Assembly: GCF_030053395.1 (NCBI RefSeq)
Contig: NZ_JASGBH010000001.1
Coordinates: 310,001-374,000 of the forward strand
DNA: 64,000 nt
Reading direction: 5' to 3'
DNA from: Limnohabitans lacus
GTDB lineage: Bacteria > Pseudomonadota > Gammaproteobacteria > Burkholderiales > Burkholderiaceae_C
Made by a program: the position numbers and the translations under genes. How positions within the stretch are numbered: position 1 is the first letter of the stretch; each line of letters starts with the position of its first letter. Below, one piece after another: positions 8,646-17,430 of this stretch. The notes under the pieces were generated by a model. That model ran no database searches, was not told where the DNA came from, and was given only the letters and a program-made list of their open reading frames with translations.

Positions 8646-9743
8646 ATGAGCGGCAATACCTTCGGAACCCTATTCAACGTCACCAACTTTGGTGAATCCC
8701 ACGGCCCGGCCATCGGCTGCGTGATCGACGGCTGCCCACCGGGCTTGCCGCTGTCTGAGGCCGACATCCAGCCTGATCTGGACCGCCGCCGCCCAGGCAC
8801 CAGCAAATTCGTCACCCAGCGCAACGAACCCGACGCGGTGCAAATTGTCTCGGGCGTGTACCAAGGCCTGACCACCGGCACCCCGATTTGCCTGCTGATC
8901 CAGAACACCGACCAGCGCAGCAAGGACTATGGCGACATCTTGCAGACCTTCCGCCCGGGGCATGCCGATTACACCTACTGGCGCAAATACGGCCTGCGCG
9001 ATCCGCGTGGCGGTGGCCGTTCGTCGGCCCGCCTGACCGCGCCCATGGTGGCTGCGGGTGCGGTGGCCAAGAAGTGGCTCAAGGAGAAACTGGGCACCAC
9101 CTTTGTGGGCTGCATGACGCAAATCGGCGATGTGCCGATTGGCTTTGAGAGCTGGGACCATGTCCCGAACAACCCGTTTTTCGCCCCCGTGGCCGATGTG
9201 TCGGCCTTGGAGGACTACATGAACGCACTGCGCAAGTCGGGCGATTCGTGTGGTGCGCGTTTGCGTGTGGTGGCCCAGGGCGTACCCGTGGGCCTGGGCC
9301 AGCCGCTGTTTGACAAGATGGACGCCGACATCGCTTATGCCATGATGGGCATCAACGCCGTCAAGGGCGTGGAGATCGGCGCTGGCTTTGGCTGCGTCAC
9401 GCAAAAGGGCAGCACGGCCGGCGACGCCCTCACGCCCGAGGGCTTTGTGGGCAACAACGCCGGCGGCCTGTTGGGCGGCATCACCACCGGTCAAGACTTG
9501 GAAGTGTCGATCGCTGTCAAGCCGACCAGCTCGATTTTGATTGCACGCGAGTCGATCGACTCGAACGGCCAGCCGACCGAGGTCATCACCAAGGGCCGCC
9601 ACGACCCTTGCGTGGGCATCCGTGCCACGCCGATTGCCGAGGCCATGCTGGCCTTGGTGGTCATGGACCATGTTCTGCAACACCGAGCCCAATGCGGTGA
9701 TGTGGCGCATGCCGTGGCCCCGATCGCTGCCGTCAAACCCTGA
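8646..9743 (+). CDS. aroC: Chorismate synthase
   Basis: Last step of the shikimate pathway: EPSP to chorismate, with reduced FMN as cofactor. The 365-residue length is normal. Signatures present are [16 protein letters not shown] at residues 13-28, [14 protein letters not shown] near residue 101 and [13 protein letters not shown] with [10 protein letters not shown] near the C-terminus. It opens a run of eight rightward genes with minimal spacing. Its TGA overlaps the ATG of the MFS gene by one base (TGATG at 9741-9745), so downstream genes are likely co-translated. Confidence 0.97.
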   Translation: MSGNTFGTLFNVTNFGESHGPAIGCVIDGCPPGLPLSEADIQPDLDRRRPGTSKFVTQRNEPDAVQIVSGVYQGLTTGTPICLLIQNTDQRSKDYGDILQTFRPGHADYTYWRKYGLRDPRGGGRSSARLTAPMVAAGAVAKKWLKEKLGTTFVGCMTQIGDVPIGFESWDHVPNNPFFAPVADVSALEDYMNALRKSGDSCGARLRVVAQGVPVGLGQPLFDKMDADIAYAMMGINAVKGVEIGAGFGCVTQKGSTAGDALTPEGFVGNNAGGLLGGITTGQDLEVSIAVKPTSSILIARESIDSNGQPTEVITKGRHDPCVGIRATPIAEAMLALVVMDHVLQHRAQCGDVAHAVAPIAAVKP

Positions 9744-10933
9744 TGCCCGACAGCCGCAAGCAGCTGTTGCCATTTGCGGCCATGTCGGCCGCGTACTTCG
9801 CCCACATCGGGTTTTTCAATCCCTACTTGCCGCTGTGGCTCAAAGAGATGGGCATGGGCCTGTTGGCCATCAGCGTGCTCACCTCGGTGCAAGCGGCCAC
9901 CCGTTTGTTTGCGCCCTATGCTTGGGGTGCTCTGAGCGACCGCACCGGTGAGCGGGTCAAGCTGCTGCGCCTGGGCGCGGCGGTGGCTTTTGCTTCTGCT
10001 TGCTTGCTGTGGCTGAACTGGGGTCCGGTGGGTCTGGGCGTGGTCTTGCTGGTCATGTTCACCCACACGAGTTCGATGATGCCCATGAGCGAAGCGGCCA
10101 TGGCGCATTTGGTCAGCCAAGGCGGTGGCTTTGATGCCAAGCGCTACGGGCGTGTGCGCCTGTGGGGCTCGCTCGGGTTTTTGGTGACGGTGTTTGTGGC
10201 CGGCGCCTGGTTCGAGGCCTTTGGCATGCACCATTTCCCGGGCTGGACGGTGTTCAGTTTGGGAGCGGTTTTGCTCAGCGCCTTGTGGCTGCCTGACCTC
10301 AAAGAAGCGGTGCACGCCGACCACACGCATTTGCCCGTGGGGCCGGTGCTTCGGCAAGAGCCTGTCCGTTGGTTTTTTGCGGCCGCGTTTTTCCATGTGC
10401 TCTCGCACATCGGCATTTATGTGTTTTTCTCGCTGTACCTCGATTCGCTGGGCTACAGCAAAACCATGATCGGTTTGCTGTGGGCGGTGTCGGTCGCGGT
10501 CGAGATCGTGTGGTTCTTCACCCAGTCACGCTGGCTGCCGCGCCTGCCTTTGACCGCTTGGCTGGTGGCCTGTTCGGCGGCCATGGTGCTGCGCATGACG
10601 CTCACCACCGTGTGGGCCGATGTCTTGTGGGTCTTGCTGCTGGCGCAAGCCATCCATGCGCTGACTTTTGCAGCGCACCACACCGCCTGCATTGCCTTGC
10701 TGTCGCACCACTTTCCGGGGCGTTTGCGGGGCCGCGGCCAAGCCTTGTATACCGTGATCGCATATGGCTTTCCGGGGGTGCTGGGCGGTTTGCTCGGTGG
10801 CGTGCTCAGTGAGCGTTGGGGTTTGCAATCGGTTTTTGCCATCAGCGTGCTGACCAGCTTGGTGGCCACCGCTTCGGCCTACAAGGTCTGGCGTTTGCAG
10901 CATCCGGCCAAGGCTCAGGATGCCCTGCCATGA
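9743..10933 (+). CDS. MFS transporter (3-phenylpropionate permease-like)
   Basis: A 396-residue major facilitator with about 12 hydrophobic segments. The N-terminus (YFAHIGFFNPYLPLWLKEMG) and the first cytoplasmic loop (WGALSDRTGERVKLLRLG) match the PP-permease/nucleoside:H+ symporter-like MFS_1-like group, as in HcaT. The substrate is unknown, though aromatic acids are a reasonable guess given the family and the adjacent aroC. The start overlaps the aroC stop (TGATG) and the stop overlaps the next start (ATGA at 10930), so it is the second gene of the aroC operon. Confidence 0.88.
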   Translation: MPDSRKQLLPFAAMSAAYFAHIGFFNPYLPLWLKEMGMGLLAISVLTSVQAATRLFAPYAWGALSDRTGERVKLLRLGAAVAFASACLLWLNWGPVGLGVVLLVMFTHTSSMMPMSEAAMAHLVSQGGGFDAKRYGRVRLWGSLGFLVTVFVAGAWFEAFGMHHFPGWTVFSLGAVLLSALWLPDLKEAVHADHTHLPVGPVLRQEPVRWFFAAAFFHVLSHIGIYVFFSLYLDSLGYSKTMIGLLWAVSVAVEIVWFFTQSRWLPRLPLTAWLVACSAAMVLRMTLTTVWADVLWVLLLAQAIHALTFAAHHTACIALLSHHFPGRLRGRGQALYTVIAYGFPGVLGGLLGGVLSERWGLQSVFAISVLTSLVATASAYKVWRLQHPAKAQDALP

Positions 10934-11802
10934 AGCTCTTGCCGAATTTTTTGCCCGCTGATTTGAAGCGCGATTTGGCCGGTGTGCAGCGGCATGTGAC
11001 GCAGTGTCAAGGCGCAGCCACCGTGTGGCACACATGGGGAGAGGCCGACCGGCCGGTGGTGGTTTTGTTGCACGGCGGCAGCGGCAGCTGGACGCATTGG
11101 GTGCGCAACATCGCGGCCTTGCGCGATGCCGGCTGGCGCGTTCTGGTGCCCGACTTGCCGGGGTTTGGCGATTCAGAATTGCCCTCAGGCTGCACCGATG
11201 TGGATGCTTTGCCTGTGCACCTGCACGAGGGCTTGCGCCAATTGAACCCGGTGGGTTCGGTGGCCTTGGTGGGCTTTTCCTTTGGCGGCATGGCGGCAGC
11301 GCTGTGGCTTGAGGCTTTTCCGCAGGATGCACAGCATTTGGTCTTGGTGGGCGCGCCCGGGATGGGCTTTGCATTGCCAGAGCGGATCCCGCTCAAGGGT
11401 TGGCGGCACCTGCCCACCCCCGAGGCGCAAACCGAAGTGCACCGGCACAACCTGATGGCCTTGATGCTGCAAGACCCCACAGCTTTGGATGGTTTGGCGC
11501 TGAGCCTGCATGCGGCCAATGTGCAGCGTGACCGCATGCCGCGAAGGCGCTTGTCTTCGACCGACATCGTGGCGCAAGCCTTGCCACGCCTGACCTGCCG
11601 CATCAGCGCCATGTACGGTGAGCACGACGCTTTGTACCGTTGGCGCTTGCCCGAAGTCCACTTGGCCATGCAGGCTTGGGCAAAAAATTGGGGGCAGTGG
11701 CACACTGTGCCGGGTGCTGGGCATTGGGTGCAGTTCGAAGCTGCCGCGCCATTCAACCTGGCCTTGTTGAACACCTTGGGCCTTGTGCCCCAAACGCTTT
11801 GA
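10930..11802 (+). CDS. Alpha/beta fold hydrolase (BchO-like)
   Basis: A 290-residue alpha/beta hydrolase with the oxyanion motif LLHGGSGSWTHWVRN near residue 44, the nucleophile elbow GFSFGGMAAAL near residue 116, an acid near YGEHDALYRW and the catalytic histidine in GAGHWVQFEA near residue 264. The GAGHWVQ ending is common among esterases and the BchO-like group. The start was set at the ATG at 10930, which overlaps the MFS stop. An upstream in-frame extension lies inside the MFS gene and was rejected. Substrate unknown. Confidence 0.87.
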   Translation: MKLLPNFLPADLKRDLAGVQRHVTQCQGAATVWHTWGEADRPVVVLLHGGSGSWTHWVRNIAALRDAGWRVLVPDLPGFGDSELPSGCTDVDALPVHLHEGLRQLNPVGSVALVGFSFGGMAAALWLEAFPQDAQHLVLVGAPGMGFALPERIPLKGWRHLPTPEAQTEVHRHNLMALMLQDPTALDGLALSLHAANVQRDRMPRRRLSSTDIVAQALPRLTCRISAMYGEHDALYRWRLPEVHLAMQAWAKNWGQWHTVPGAGHWVQFEAAAPFNLALLNTLGLVPQTL

Positions 11803-11811
11803 AGGATGGCC

Positions 11812-12471
11812 ATGACCGCCACGTTGAAAATCGATTTTGTTTCCGACATTGCTTGCCCCTGGTGCGCGGTGGGATTGGGTTCACTCGAAAAAGCCTTGGA
11901 GCGCCTGCAAGGCGAGGTCAAGGTTGAGTTGCATTTCCAGCCTTTTGAGCTGAACCCCCACATGCCGCCTGGCGGCCAGGACTTGGGCGAGCACCTGACC
12001 GAAAAGTACGGCTCCACGCCTGAGCAACAAGCCCAGATCCGCCAGACCATTTCCGCGCGGGGTGCCGAGGTGGGTTTTGAGTTTCACCCTGGCGGTCGTG
12101 GCCGTGTGTACAACACCTTTGAAGCGCACCGCTTGCTGCACTGGGCCGAGGGCCAAGGCGCAGGCCAGCAGCATGCCTTGAAAAAAGCCTTGCTGCGCGC
12201 CTACCAAGGCCGTGCGGAATGTGTGGAAGACCCCGAGGTCTTGCTGGCCGCGGTGGCCGATGCCGGTCTGGATGTGGCTGCTGCACGACAGGTGCTGTCC
12301 AACCAGGACAACGCTTTGGCGGTGCGCGAGCGTGAGCAGTATTACGTGCAAGCGGGCATCCGCTCGGTCCCTGCGGTCATCATCAACGACCGCCATCTGA
12401 TCTCGGGCGGTCAGCCCGTGGAAGTGTTTGAGCAGGCCTTGCGCCAGATCGCCGCAGGCCAGGTGTCTTGA
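11812..12471 (+). CDS. DsbA-family oxidoreductase, FrnE type
   Basis: A 219-residue thioredoxin-fold protein of the FrnE/2-hydroxychromene-2-carboxylate-isomerase-like DsbA group. The active site is DIACPWCAVG near residue 13. FrnE-like proteins lack signal peptides and act in the cytoplasm as disulfide isomerases or oxidoreductases. The C-terminal GIRSVPAVIINDRHLISGGQPVE carries the cis-proline loop. Two ATGs are possible (11806 and 11812); the second is chosen because GAAGGA at 11801-11806 is then correctly spaced. Only nine bases separate it from the hydrolase, so it belongs to the same operon. Confidence 0.9.
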   Translation: MTATLKIDFVSDIACPWCAVGLGSLEKALERLQGEVKVELHFQPFELNPHMPPGGQDLGEHLTEKYGSTPEQQAQIRQTISARGAEVGFEFHPGGRGRVYNTFEAHRLLHWAEGQGAGQQHALKKALLRAYQGRAECVEDPEVLLAAVADAGLDVAAARQVLSNQDNALAVREREQYYVQAGIRSVPAVIINDRHLISGGQPVEVFEQALRQIAAGQVS

Positions 12472-12488
12472 ACACCGGTCCCGCCGCC

Positions 12489-13286
12489 ATGCCCCGCACA
12501 CCGGTTTTGTTTGTCTCGCATGGCTCGCCCATGTTTGCGCTCGACCCGGGCACCACGGGCCCGGCCTTGAGCGCATGGGTGCAGGCCCACGCGCCAGCGC
12601 CAAGGCTCCAAGGGATCGTGATCATGTCGCCGCACTGGATGACGCGCGGCATCGGTGTCATGAGCACCCCTGAGCCTGAAACCTGGCACGACTTTGGCGG
12701 CTTTCCCGAGGCGCTGTACCAATTGCAGTACCCCGCCAAGGGCGATCCTGAATTGGCCCAACGCGTGTTGGCTTTGCTGCAGGCGGCCGACTTGCCTTGT
12801 GGTGAAGACCCCGAGCGCCCCTACGACCACGGGGCCTGGATTCCCATTCGCCAGATGTACCCGCAAGCGGATGTGCCGCTGGTGCAGCTGTCTTTGCCGG
12901 CCCATGTGCCGACCTCGGTGATTTACGCCATGGGTCAGGCCTTGGCGCCCCTGCGTGAGCAAGGCATTTTGCTGATCGGCTCAGGCAGCATGACACACAA
13001 CCTGCGTGAGTTGCGCCGCGAAGCGGGACCCACCGAGCCGTATGTCACCGCGTTTTGCGGCTGGGTGGAGAGCACCCTGCAAAGCCGCGACCTGAGCGCC
13101 ATGCTGGACTACCGCACCCGTGCGCCTAGCGCTGCGCGGGCACACCCCAGCGACGAACATTTTTTGCCGATTTACTTTGCGCTGGGCGCTGCAGGCTGGG
13201 GGCTCGGCAGCGAGGCCTTGCCGCAATACATCAGCCGCGAAGTGATTTACGGGTCGCTGTCCATGGACGCGTTCAGCTTCTCATGA
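12489..13286 (+). CDS. LigB/DODA-type extradiol ring-cleavage dioxygenase
   Basis: A class III extradiol dioxygenase-like protein of about 265 residues, similar to E. coli YgiD. Likely metal ligands are visible: the histidine in LFVSHGSPMF at the N-terminus, the one in MSPHWMTRGIG and the one in YDHGAWIPIRQMYP. HPSDEHFLPIYFALGAAG near residue 225 supplies another conserved histidine and glutamate. These enzymes use a non-heme metal to open catechol-type rings such as DOPA. The ATG at 12489 is used; a TTG at 12468 that overlaps the FrnE stop and has AGG upstream is a real alternative. The gene overlaps the next gene by four bases (ATGA). Confidence 0.88.
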   Translation: MPRTPVLFVSHGSPMFALDPGTTGPALSAWVQAHAPAPRLQGIVIMSPHWMTRGIGVMSTPEPETWHDFGGFPEALYQLQYPAKGDPELAQRVLALLQAADLPCGEDPERPYDHGAWIPIRQMYPQADVPLVQLSLPAHVPTSVIYAMGQALAPLREQGILLIGSGSMTHNLRELRREAGPTEPYVTAFCGWVESTLQSRDLSAMLDYRTRAPSAARAHPSDEHFLPIYFALGAAGWGLGSEALPQYISREVIYGSLSMDAFSFS

Positions 13287-13672
13287 CCACAGAAACCGAG
13301 CCACGTTTGACGGTCTACTTTGATGGCTCTTGCCCGCTGTGCAGGCGCGAGATCGCGCTGTACCGTCGCCTGCCGCAAGCGGCCTGCCTGGCTTGGCTGG
13401 ATGTGAGCGAAGGTCAGGCTTTGGGCGAAGACCTCAGTTGTGCGGCCGCCATGGCCCGTTTTCATGTGCGCGACCCCCAGGGCCGCTTGTTCAGTGGTGC
13501 GGCGGCGTTTTCTCAGATGTGGCGACAGTTTCCGGGTTGGCGCTGGCTGGGCTACTTGTCGGCTTGGCCGCCAATGTCCTGGCTTTTTGAGTTTGCGTAC
13601 CGTTTGTTTTTGCCCATTCGACCCCGCTTGCAACAGTGGGTTCGGCGCTGGTCGAGGGAGGAGCGGTCGTGA
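13283..13672 (+). CDS. DCC-family (DUF393) thiol-disulfide oxidoreductase
   Basis: A 129-residue protein of the DUF393/DCC family, named for its conserved DxxCxxC motif, here VYFDGSCPLCRREIALYRR near residue 12. The fold is thioredoxin-like and a redox function is presumed from the CPLC pair. Downstream are the usual WLDVSEG and MWRQFPGWRWLGYL segments. The start overlaps the dioxygenase stop (ATGA) and the end overlaps the GTG start of the next gene, so it is tightly embedded in the aroC operon. Its redox partner is unknown; FrnE two genes upstream is another thiol protein. Confidence 0.85.
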   Translation: MTTETEPRLTVYFDGSCPLCRREIALYRRLPQAACLAWLDVSEGQALGEDLSCAAAMARFHVRDPQGRLFSGAAAFSQMWRQFPGWRWLGYLSAWPPMSWLFEFAYRLFLPIRPRLQQWVRRWSREERS

Positions 13673-14418
13673 ACTTGTCGCGCTGCGTGTTCCGTGCAAG
13701 CGGCTGGGGCGCTGCGGCTTTGTGGGCCATCTCCGCCGCTTATGCGCAGGTGGGCGAGAAGGTGGCCTTGCCCTTTGTGACCATCGACCGCACCGAAGTC
13801 ACGATCGGGCAGTTTGAACGCTACGTGCGGGCCACCGGCACGGTCACGCGGGCCGAAAAAGAAGGTGGCGGTTTTGAATACGGCGCAGGCTGGGAGCGCC
13901 GCCCGGGCTGGTCCTGGCGACAACCCGATGGCCAAGCGACGCACAGCGATATGCCGGCTGTGCATCTGGATTTTGAGGAAGCCCAGGCCTATTGCCGTTG
14001 GGCGGGCGGTCGTTTGCCCACGGGCGCTGAATGGCAAAAGGCGGGCTTTACCGAATCGCGCGATGCGCCCCCTGCGCCTTGGGTCAAAGGTCGCACCTAT
14101 GCCTGGACGACCGGCGACAGCCCGCAAGGGGCCAACACCAGTGACGCCGACCCATGGCCCCGTGCAGCGCCTGCTGGCGCGACCCGTCAAGGCGTCAATG
14201 GCTTGTACGACATGGGGGCCAATGTTTGGGAATGGACCACCGATGCCCAAGGCCAAGAGCGCCGAACGGTGGGCGGCTCCTGGTGGTATGGCGCTTTCAA
14301 CATGAAGGCCGATGTGGTGGCCTTCAAACCCGCCAATTTCTACGCCGTGTACATCGGCTTTCGCTGTGTGTATGACCCGCAAGCTCAGCCCAGCAGCCAG
14401 CGCAAGGCGCAGCCATGA
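13669..14418 (+). CDS. SUMF1/formylglycine-generating-like exported protein
   Basis: A 249-residue protein with an N-terminal signal (about residues 1-26, ending in SAAYAQ) followed by an FGE-sulfatase (SUMF1-like) domain. Landmarks are TIDRTEVTIGQFERYVRATG, AVHLDFEEAQAYCRWAGGRLPTGAEWQ and a C-terminal GGSWWYGAF...IGFRCVYD. The two cysteines that perform formylglycine formation in true FGE are absent from the C-terminal core, where this protein has GAFNMKADVV instead. It is thus probably a binding or structural homologue and not a sulfatase-maturing enzyme. The GTG start at 13669 overlaps the previous stop, and a GGGAGGAG ribosome site lies upstream at 13656-13663. Confidence 0.83.
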   Translation: MNLSRCVFRASGWGAAALWAISAAYAQVGEKVALPFVTIDRTEVTIGQFERYVRATGTVTRAEKEGGGFEYGAGWERRPGWSWRQPDGQATHSDMPAVHLDFEEAQAYCRWAGGRLPTGAEWQKAGFTESRDAPPAPWVKGRTYAWTTGDSPQGANTSDADPWPRAAPAGATRQGVNGLYDMGANVWEWTTDAQGQERRTVGGSWWYGAFNMKADVVAFKPANFYAVYIGFRCVYDPQAQPSSQRKAQP

Positions 14419-15113
14419 TGCAGTCGTTGCCTCAGGGTTACCGCGCTGTGGTGTTCGGCGCCAGTGGCGCCATCGGTGGGGCCTTGGTGCAAAGGCTCAA
14501 GGCCGATCCGCGTTGCGAACAGGTGCTGGGCATTTCACGCGCCACGCAGCCTGGATTTGACCTGCTGGACGAGGCCAGCTTGGCCCGTTGCGCCGCTTCA
14601 ATGGCGCATGCCGGACCATTCCATTTGGTGATCGATGCCACCGGTGCGCTCACGCTGGGCGGACAGGGCCCCGAAAAGCGGCTCGATGAATTGGATGCCG
14701 ATCGCTTGCTGCGCGCCATGCACCTCAATGCGGTGGGACCAGCCTTGCTGCTCAAACATGTCGCGCCATTGCTGGCCTCGGGAGAGCGGGTGATCTGGGC
14801 CAAGTTGTCGGCGCGAGTGGGCAGCATCGACGACAACCACAAGGGCGGTTGGTACGGTTACCGCTCGGCCAAGGCCGCACTGAACATGTTGCTGCAAACG
14901 GCCAGCATTGAAATCGCACGCCGAAGACCCTTGGCGGTGGTGGCGGCGCTTCAGCCCGGCACGGTGCGCTCGGCCTTGAGCCAGCCTTTTGTGGGCGATG
15001 CGGCTTTGGATCCGCTGGACTCGGCCACGAACCTGCTGAAGGTCCTGGATGCCTTGCAGCCGACAGGCCGTGCCTGGTTCATGGACCACAAGGGGCAAAC
15101 CATCCCTTGGTGA
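14415..15113 (+). CDS. Short-chain dehydrogenase/reductase
   Basis: A 232-residue SDR with the nucleotide-binding GASGAIGGALVQRL motif near residue 15 and the catalytic YRSAK near residue 155, where Y and K are spaced as usual. The WAKLSARVGSI strand supplies the serine. It resembles C-factor-like or CsgA-like SDRs of about 230-250 residues. It ends the eight-gene aroC run; its ATG overlaps the SUMF1-like stop (14415-14418). The substrate cannot be inferred. Confidence 0.88.
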   Translation: MMQSLPQGYRAVVFGASGAIGGALVQRLKADPRCEQVLGISRATQPGFDLLDEASLARCAASMAHAGPFHLVIDATGALTLGGQGPEKRLDELDADRLLRAMHLNAVGPALLLKHVAPLLASGERVIWAKLSARVGSIDDNHKGGWYGYRSAKAALNMLLQTASIEIARRRPLAVVAALQPGTVRSALSQPFVGDAALDPLDSATNLLKVLDALQPTGRAWFMDHKGQTIPW

Positions 15114-15147
15114 TGTGTTTGTTCAGGCGGGTGTAGGGTCCATGGTT

Positions 15148-15573
15148 TCAGGGCACACAACTGCGCACGGCATTGGTCAGCTGGGCATGCGACAACGCTT
15201 GTGTTGTCACGATCGTGCACGCTTGCTGCATTTGCAAAAAAACGCAGCCTTGCTGAGGCAACACCAGCATGCGCCGCCCCAATGGCGTTTGGCTTGTTTG
15301 GCATAAGGTCAGAGCGTCAGCGCTTTGCATCCAACGCACTCTGGACGGGAGTTTTTGGCGCCAACTCGGATCAATTTCGACTTGGGCAGCGCTGGAATCT
15401 GTACAGTCTTCGGGGCCTGTTTTGACGGGGGTGATGAAGCGAATGTCCCCGGTCTTTGCATCCACTTCGAGGTTGCGGTATTCGCACAAAGGCTCGGCGG
15501 CATGGAGGGAGGGCACTGCGAAAAAGGCCATCAGACACATCAGTGTCCAAAGATTCTTGTCAGACATCATCAT
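15148..15573 (-). CDS. Small secreted protein of unknown function
   Basis: A 141-residue protein not recognised as a named family. An N-terminal signal peptide is clear: SDKNLWTLMCLMAFFAVPSLHA, with cleavage likely after HAA. The mature part begins EPLCEYRNLEVDAKTGDIRF and contains five cysteines, the last four residues being SCVP, so disulfides in the periplasm are likely. Three consecutive ATG codons (15573, 15570, 15567) overlap the last codons and stop of the upstream hybrid kinase gene, so it is translationally coupled to that gene. It may be a sensor accessory or simply a co-transcribed protein. It is convergent with the SDR gene. Confidence 0.65.
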   Translation of the reverse strand: MMMSDKNLWTLMCLMAFFAVPSLHAAEPLCEYRNLEVDAKTGDIRFITPVKTGPEDCTDSSAAQVEIDPSWRQKLPSRVRWMQSADALTLCQTSQTPLGRRMLVLPQQGCVFLQMQQACTIVTTQALSHAQLTNAVRSCVP

Positions 15574-17383
15574 TTTTTCGGGTACTGCGTCGCGCATATT
15601 GAAGGATTTTTTTGCCGAGCAATTCGCGGTCAAATGGCTTGGCAATCGCCTCGTTCATGCCCACGGCCATACAGCGCTCGTATTCGCGTGGATCGTTGCA
15701 GGCCGTCAGTGCAATGATGGGAATCTCACACAGAGGTTTGGCCAATTCAAGGCGTATTTTTTGGGTGGTTTCGAAGCCATCCATACCAGGCATCAACAGG
15801 TCCAGCAGCACCACATCGAAGGGGCGGTCTTGAATTTTCTCAAGGGCTTCTTGACCACTTGCGGCCTCTTCGATCACGGCTTCCAGGAGCTGGCGTCGCA
15901 GTTGTAGAGAGGCAATCTGACGATTGAGGGGGTTGTCATCCACGATCAGGATTCGGATGGGGCCTTGCTCTTGCAAAGGCACCTCACTGTCGATCGGGGT
16001 ATGGGGCGCTGTCGTGCTCTGGCAGGGCAGACTGATGAAAAAGCGGCTGCCTTGCCCTGAAGTGCTGTCAACACCGATCTTGCCCGCCATGGCCTCGACC
16101 AGGTCGCGCGTGATGGAAAGGCCAAGACCGCTGCCACCGAAGCGACGGGAAATGCTGTCATCGGCTTGTACGAAGTGCTCAAAAAGCTTGGCCAAATTTT
16201 CAGAGGGGATGCCAATTCCACTGTCACGAACTTCGATGTGCAAGGTGCCGTGCTGAGCATCTTCGATGCTTTCCTCGTATTGGCATCTGAGGCTGACAAA
16301 ACCTTCGTGGGTGAACTTGACGGCGTTGCCCAACAGATTCACCAGGATCTGTGTCAACCTGTGCGCATCGCCCACAATCCATCGCGGCACACCATGGCCC
16401 ATGTTGAGCGTGTAGCGAATGGCTTTCGTGTGGGCTCGCGATTGCAAGATCATGTAAGCCGTTTTCAGTGTGTCGTGCAGGTCAAAAGGCTCGTGGACGA
16501 TGCGCAAGGCACCTGCCGATATCTGGGAATAATCGAGCAGGTCGTTGATGATGGTCAGCAGGTGTTCAGAGGATTTTTGGATGTTCCCGACTTTGATCTT
16601 GATGTCTTCAGGCAAGCGCTTGTCGTTTTCAATCAGATCGGCCAGGCCCAAGATGGCATTCATCGGGGTGCGCAGCTCATGGCTGACCGATGCGACAAAA
16701 ATATCCTTTTGTTTTTGAGCGTGAACCAGATCGTTTCGCATGCGTTGCAGCAGGCGTGTGTGACGATGCAGACGTTCCAGTCTTTTGATGCGCAATCGCT
16801 GCAAACGATGCAACAAGCCCATTTGGAATGCCAAGACCAGCAGTGCCACCAACAGGTGCCAGTGCACCAGCATTTTGGGCTCCACCCCCAGCATGACCTC
16901 GCCACCTTGCAGGGCATAAAGGTACATGGCCAAAATGAGGAGTGTGTTCGCGCCGATCCACCAGTGACCGTGCCGTACCGATCGCTCAATCACCGAAGGC
17001 AAACAAGCCCAGGAAAGCCAGATCAGCATAGGGGAAAAAATGCCTCCACTGGTCCAAGCCAATGCCAGCGCCTGTAACAGCAATGTCCATTGCGTGAAGA
17101 TCACCAAGCCCGGCAGGGTATTGCCGCGCCATCGCCATGCGATCACCAAGCCATTGATCAGCAGCCCGATAAGGTGTAACCATGCGCCTTCTGTATAGCC
17201 CAGCCGCCACGACACCAGCCCAAATGCAAGATTGGCCAAGGCCAGGATGCTCAGGTAAGTCAGGAAGAGCTGACCGCGTTCACCCCGCATCGCCACGGGC
17301 ACCCAAGGTCGACGAACCGCATGGGTTGGCTCACGTGATTTGGGGATTGTGTTCACACGGTTTGTATTGGGCTCGCGCTCCAT
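15560..17383 (-). CDS. Hybrid sensor histidine kinase / response regulator
   Basis: A 607-residue hybrid sensor kinase. The N-terminal region has about six hydrophobic segments between residues 40 and 195 and a short coiled coil, with no recognisable periplasmic sensing domain. HisKA carries the phosphoacceptor His235 in SHELRTPMNAILGLADL. HATPase_c shows NLLGNAVKFT, DSGIGIP and FGGSGLGLSIT. The C-terminal receiver domain has ILIVDDNPLNRQ and VVLLDLLMPGMDG, where the aspartate accepts phosphate. The ATG at 17383 is preferred over 17398 because GGAG lies just upstream. The next gene overlaps its stop. No partner regulator is adjacent, so the output target is unknown. Confidence 0.93.
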   Translation of the reverse strand: MEREPNTNRVNTIPKSREPTHAVRRPWVPVAMRGERGQLFLTYLSILALANLAFGLVSWRLGYTEGAWLHLIGLLINGLVIAWRWRGNTLPGLVIFTQWTLLLQALALAWTSGGIFSPMLIWLSWACLPSVIERSVRHGHWWIGANTLLILAMYLYALQGGEVMLGVEPKMLVHWHLLVALLVLAFQMGLLHRLQRLRIKRLERLHRHTRLLQRMRNDLVHAQKQKDIFVASVSHELRTPMNAILGLADLIENDKRLPEDIKIKVGNIQKSSEHLLTIINDLLDYSQISAGALRIVHEPFDLHDTLKTAYMILQSRAHTKAIRYTLNMGHGVPRWIVGDAHRLTQILVNLLGNAVKFTHEGFVSLRCQYEESIEDAQHGTLHIEVRDSGIGIPSENLAKLFEHFVQADDSISRRFGGSGLGLSITRDLVEAMAGKIGVDSTSGQGSRFFISLPCQSTTAPHTPIDSEVPLQEQGPIRILIVDDNPLNRQIASLQLRRQLLEAVIEEAASGQEALEKIQDRPFDVVLLDLLMPGMDGFETTQKIRLELAKPLCEIPIIALTACNDPREYERCMAVGMNEAIAKPFDRELLGKKILQYARRSTRKNDDV

Positions 17384-17430
17384 AGGATCTCCAAACACAA
17401 ACCTTGATTATGATTAAAAATAAATTGTAA

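Noticed and set aside
13669..14418. Calling the SUMF1-like gene a sulfatase-maturing enzyme
   Set aside because: The two cysteines of true formylglycine-generating enzymes are missing and no sulfatase gene is nearby.
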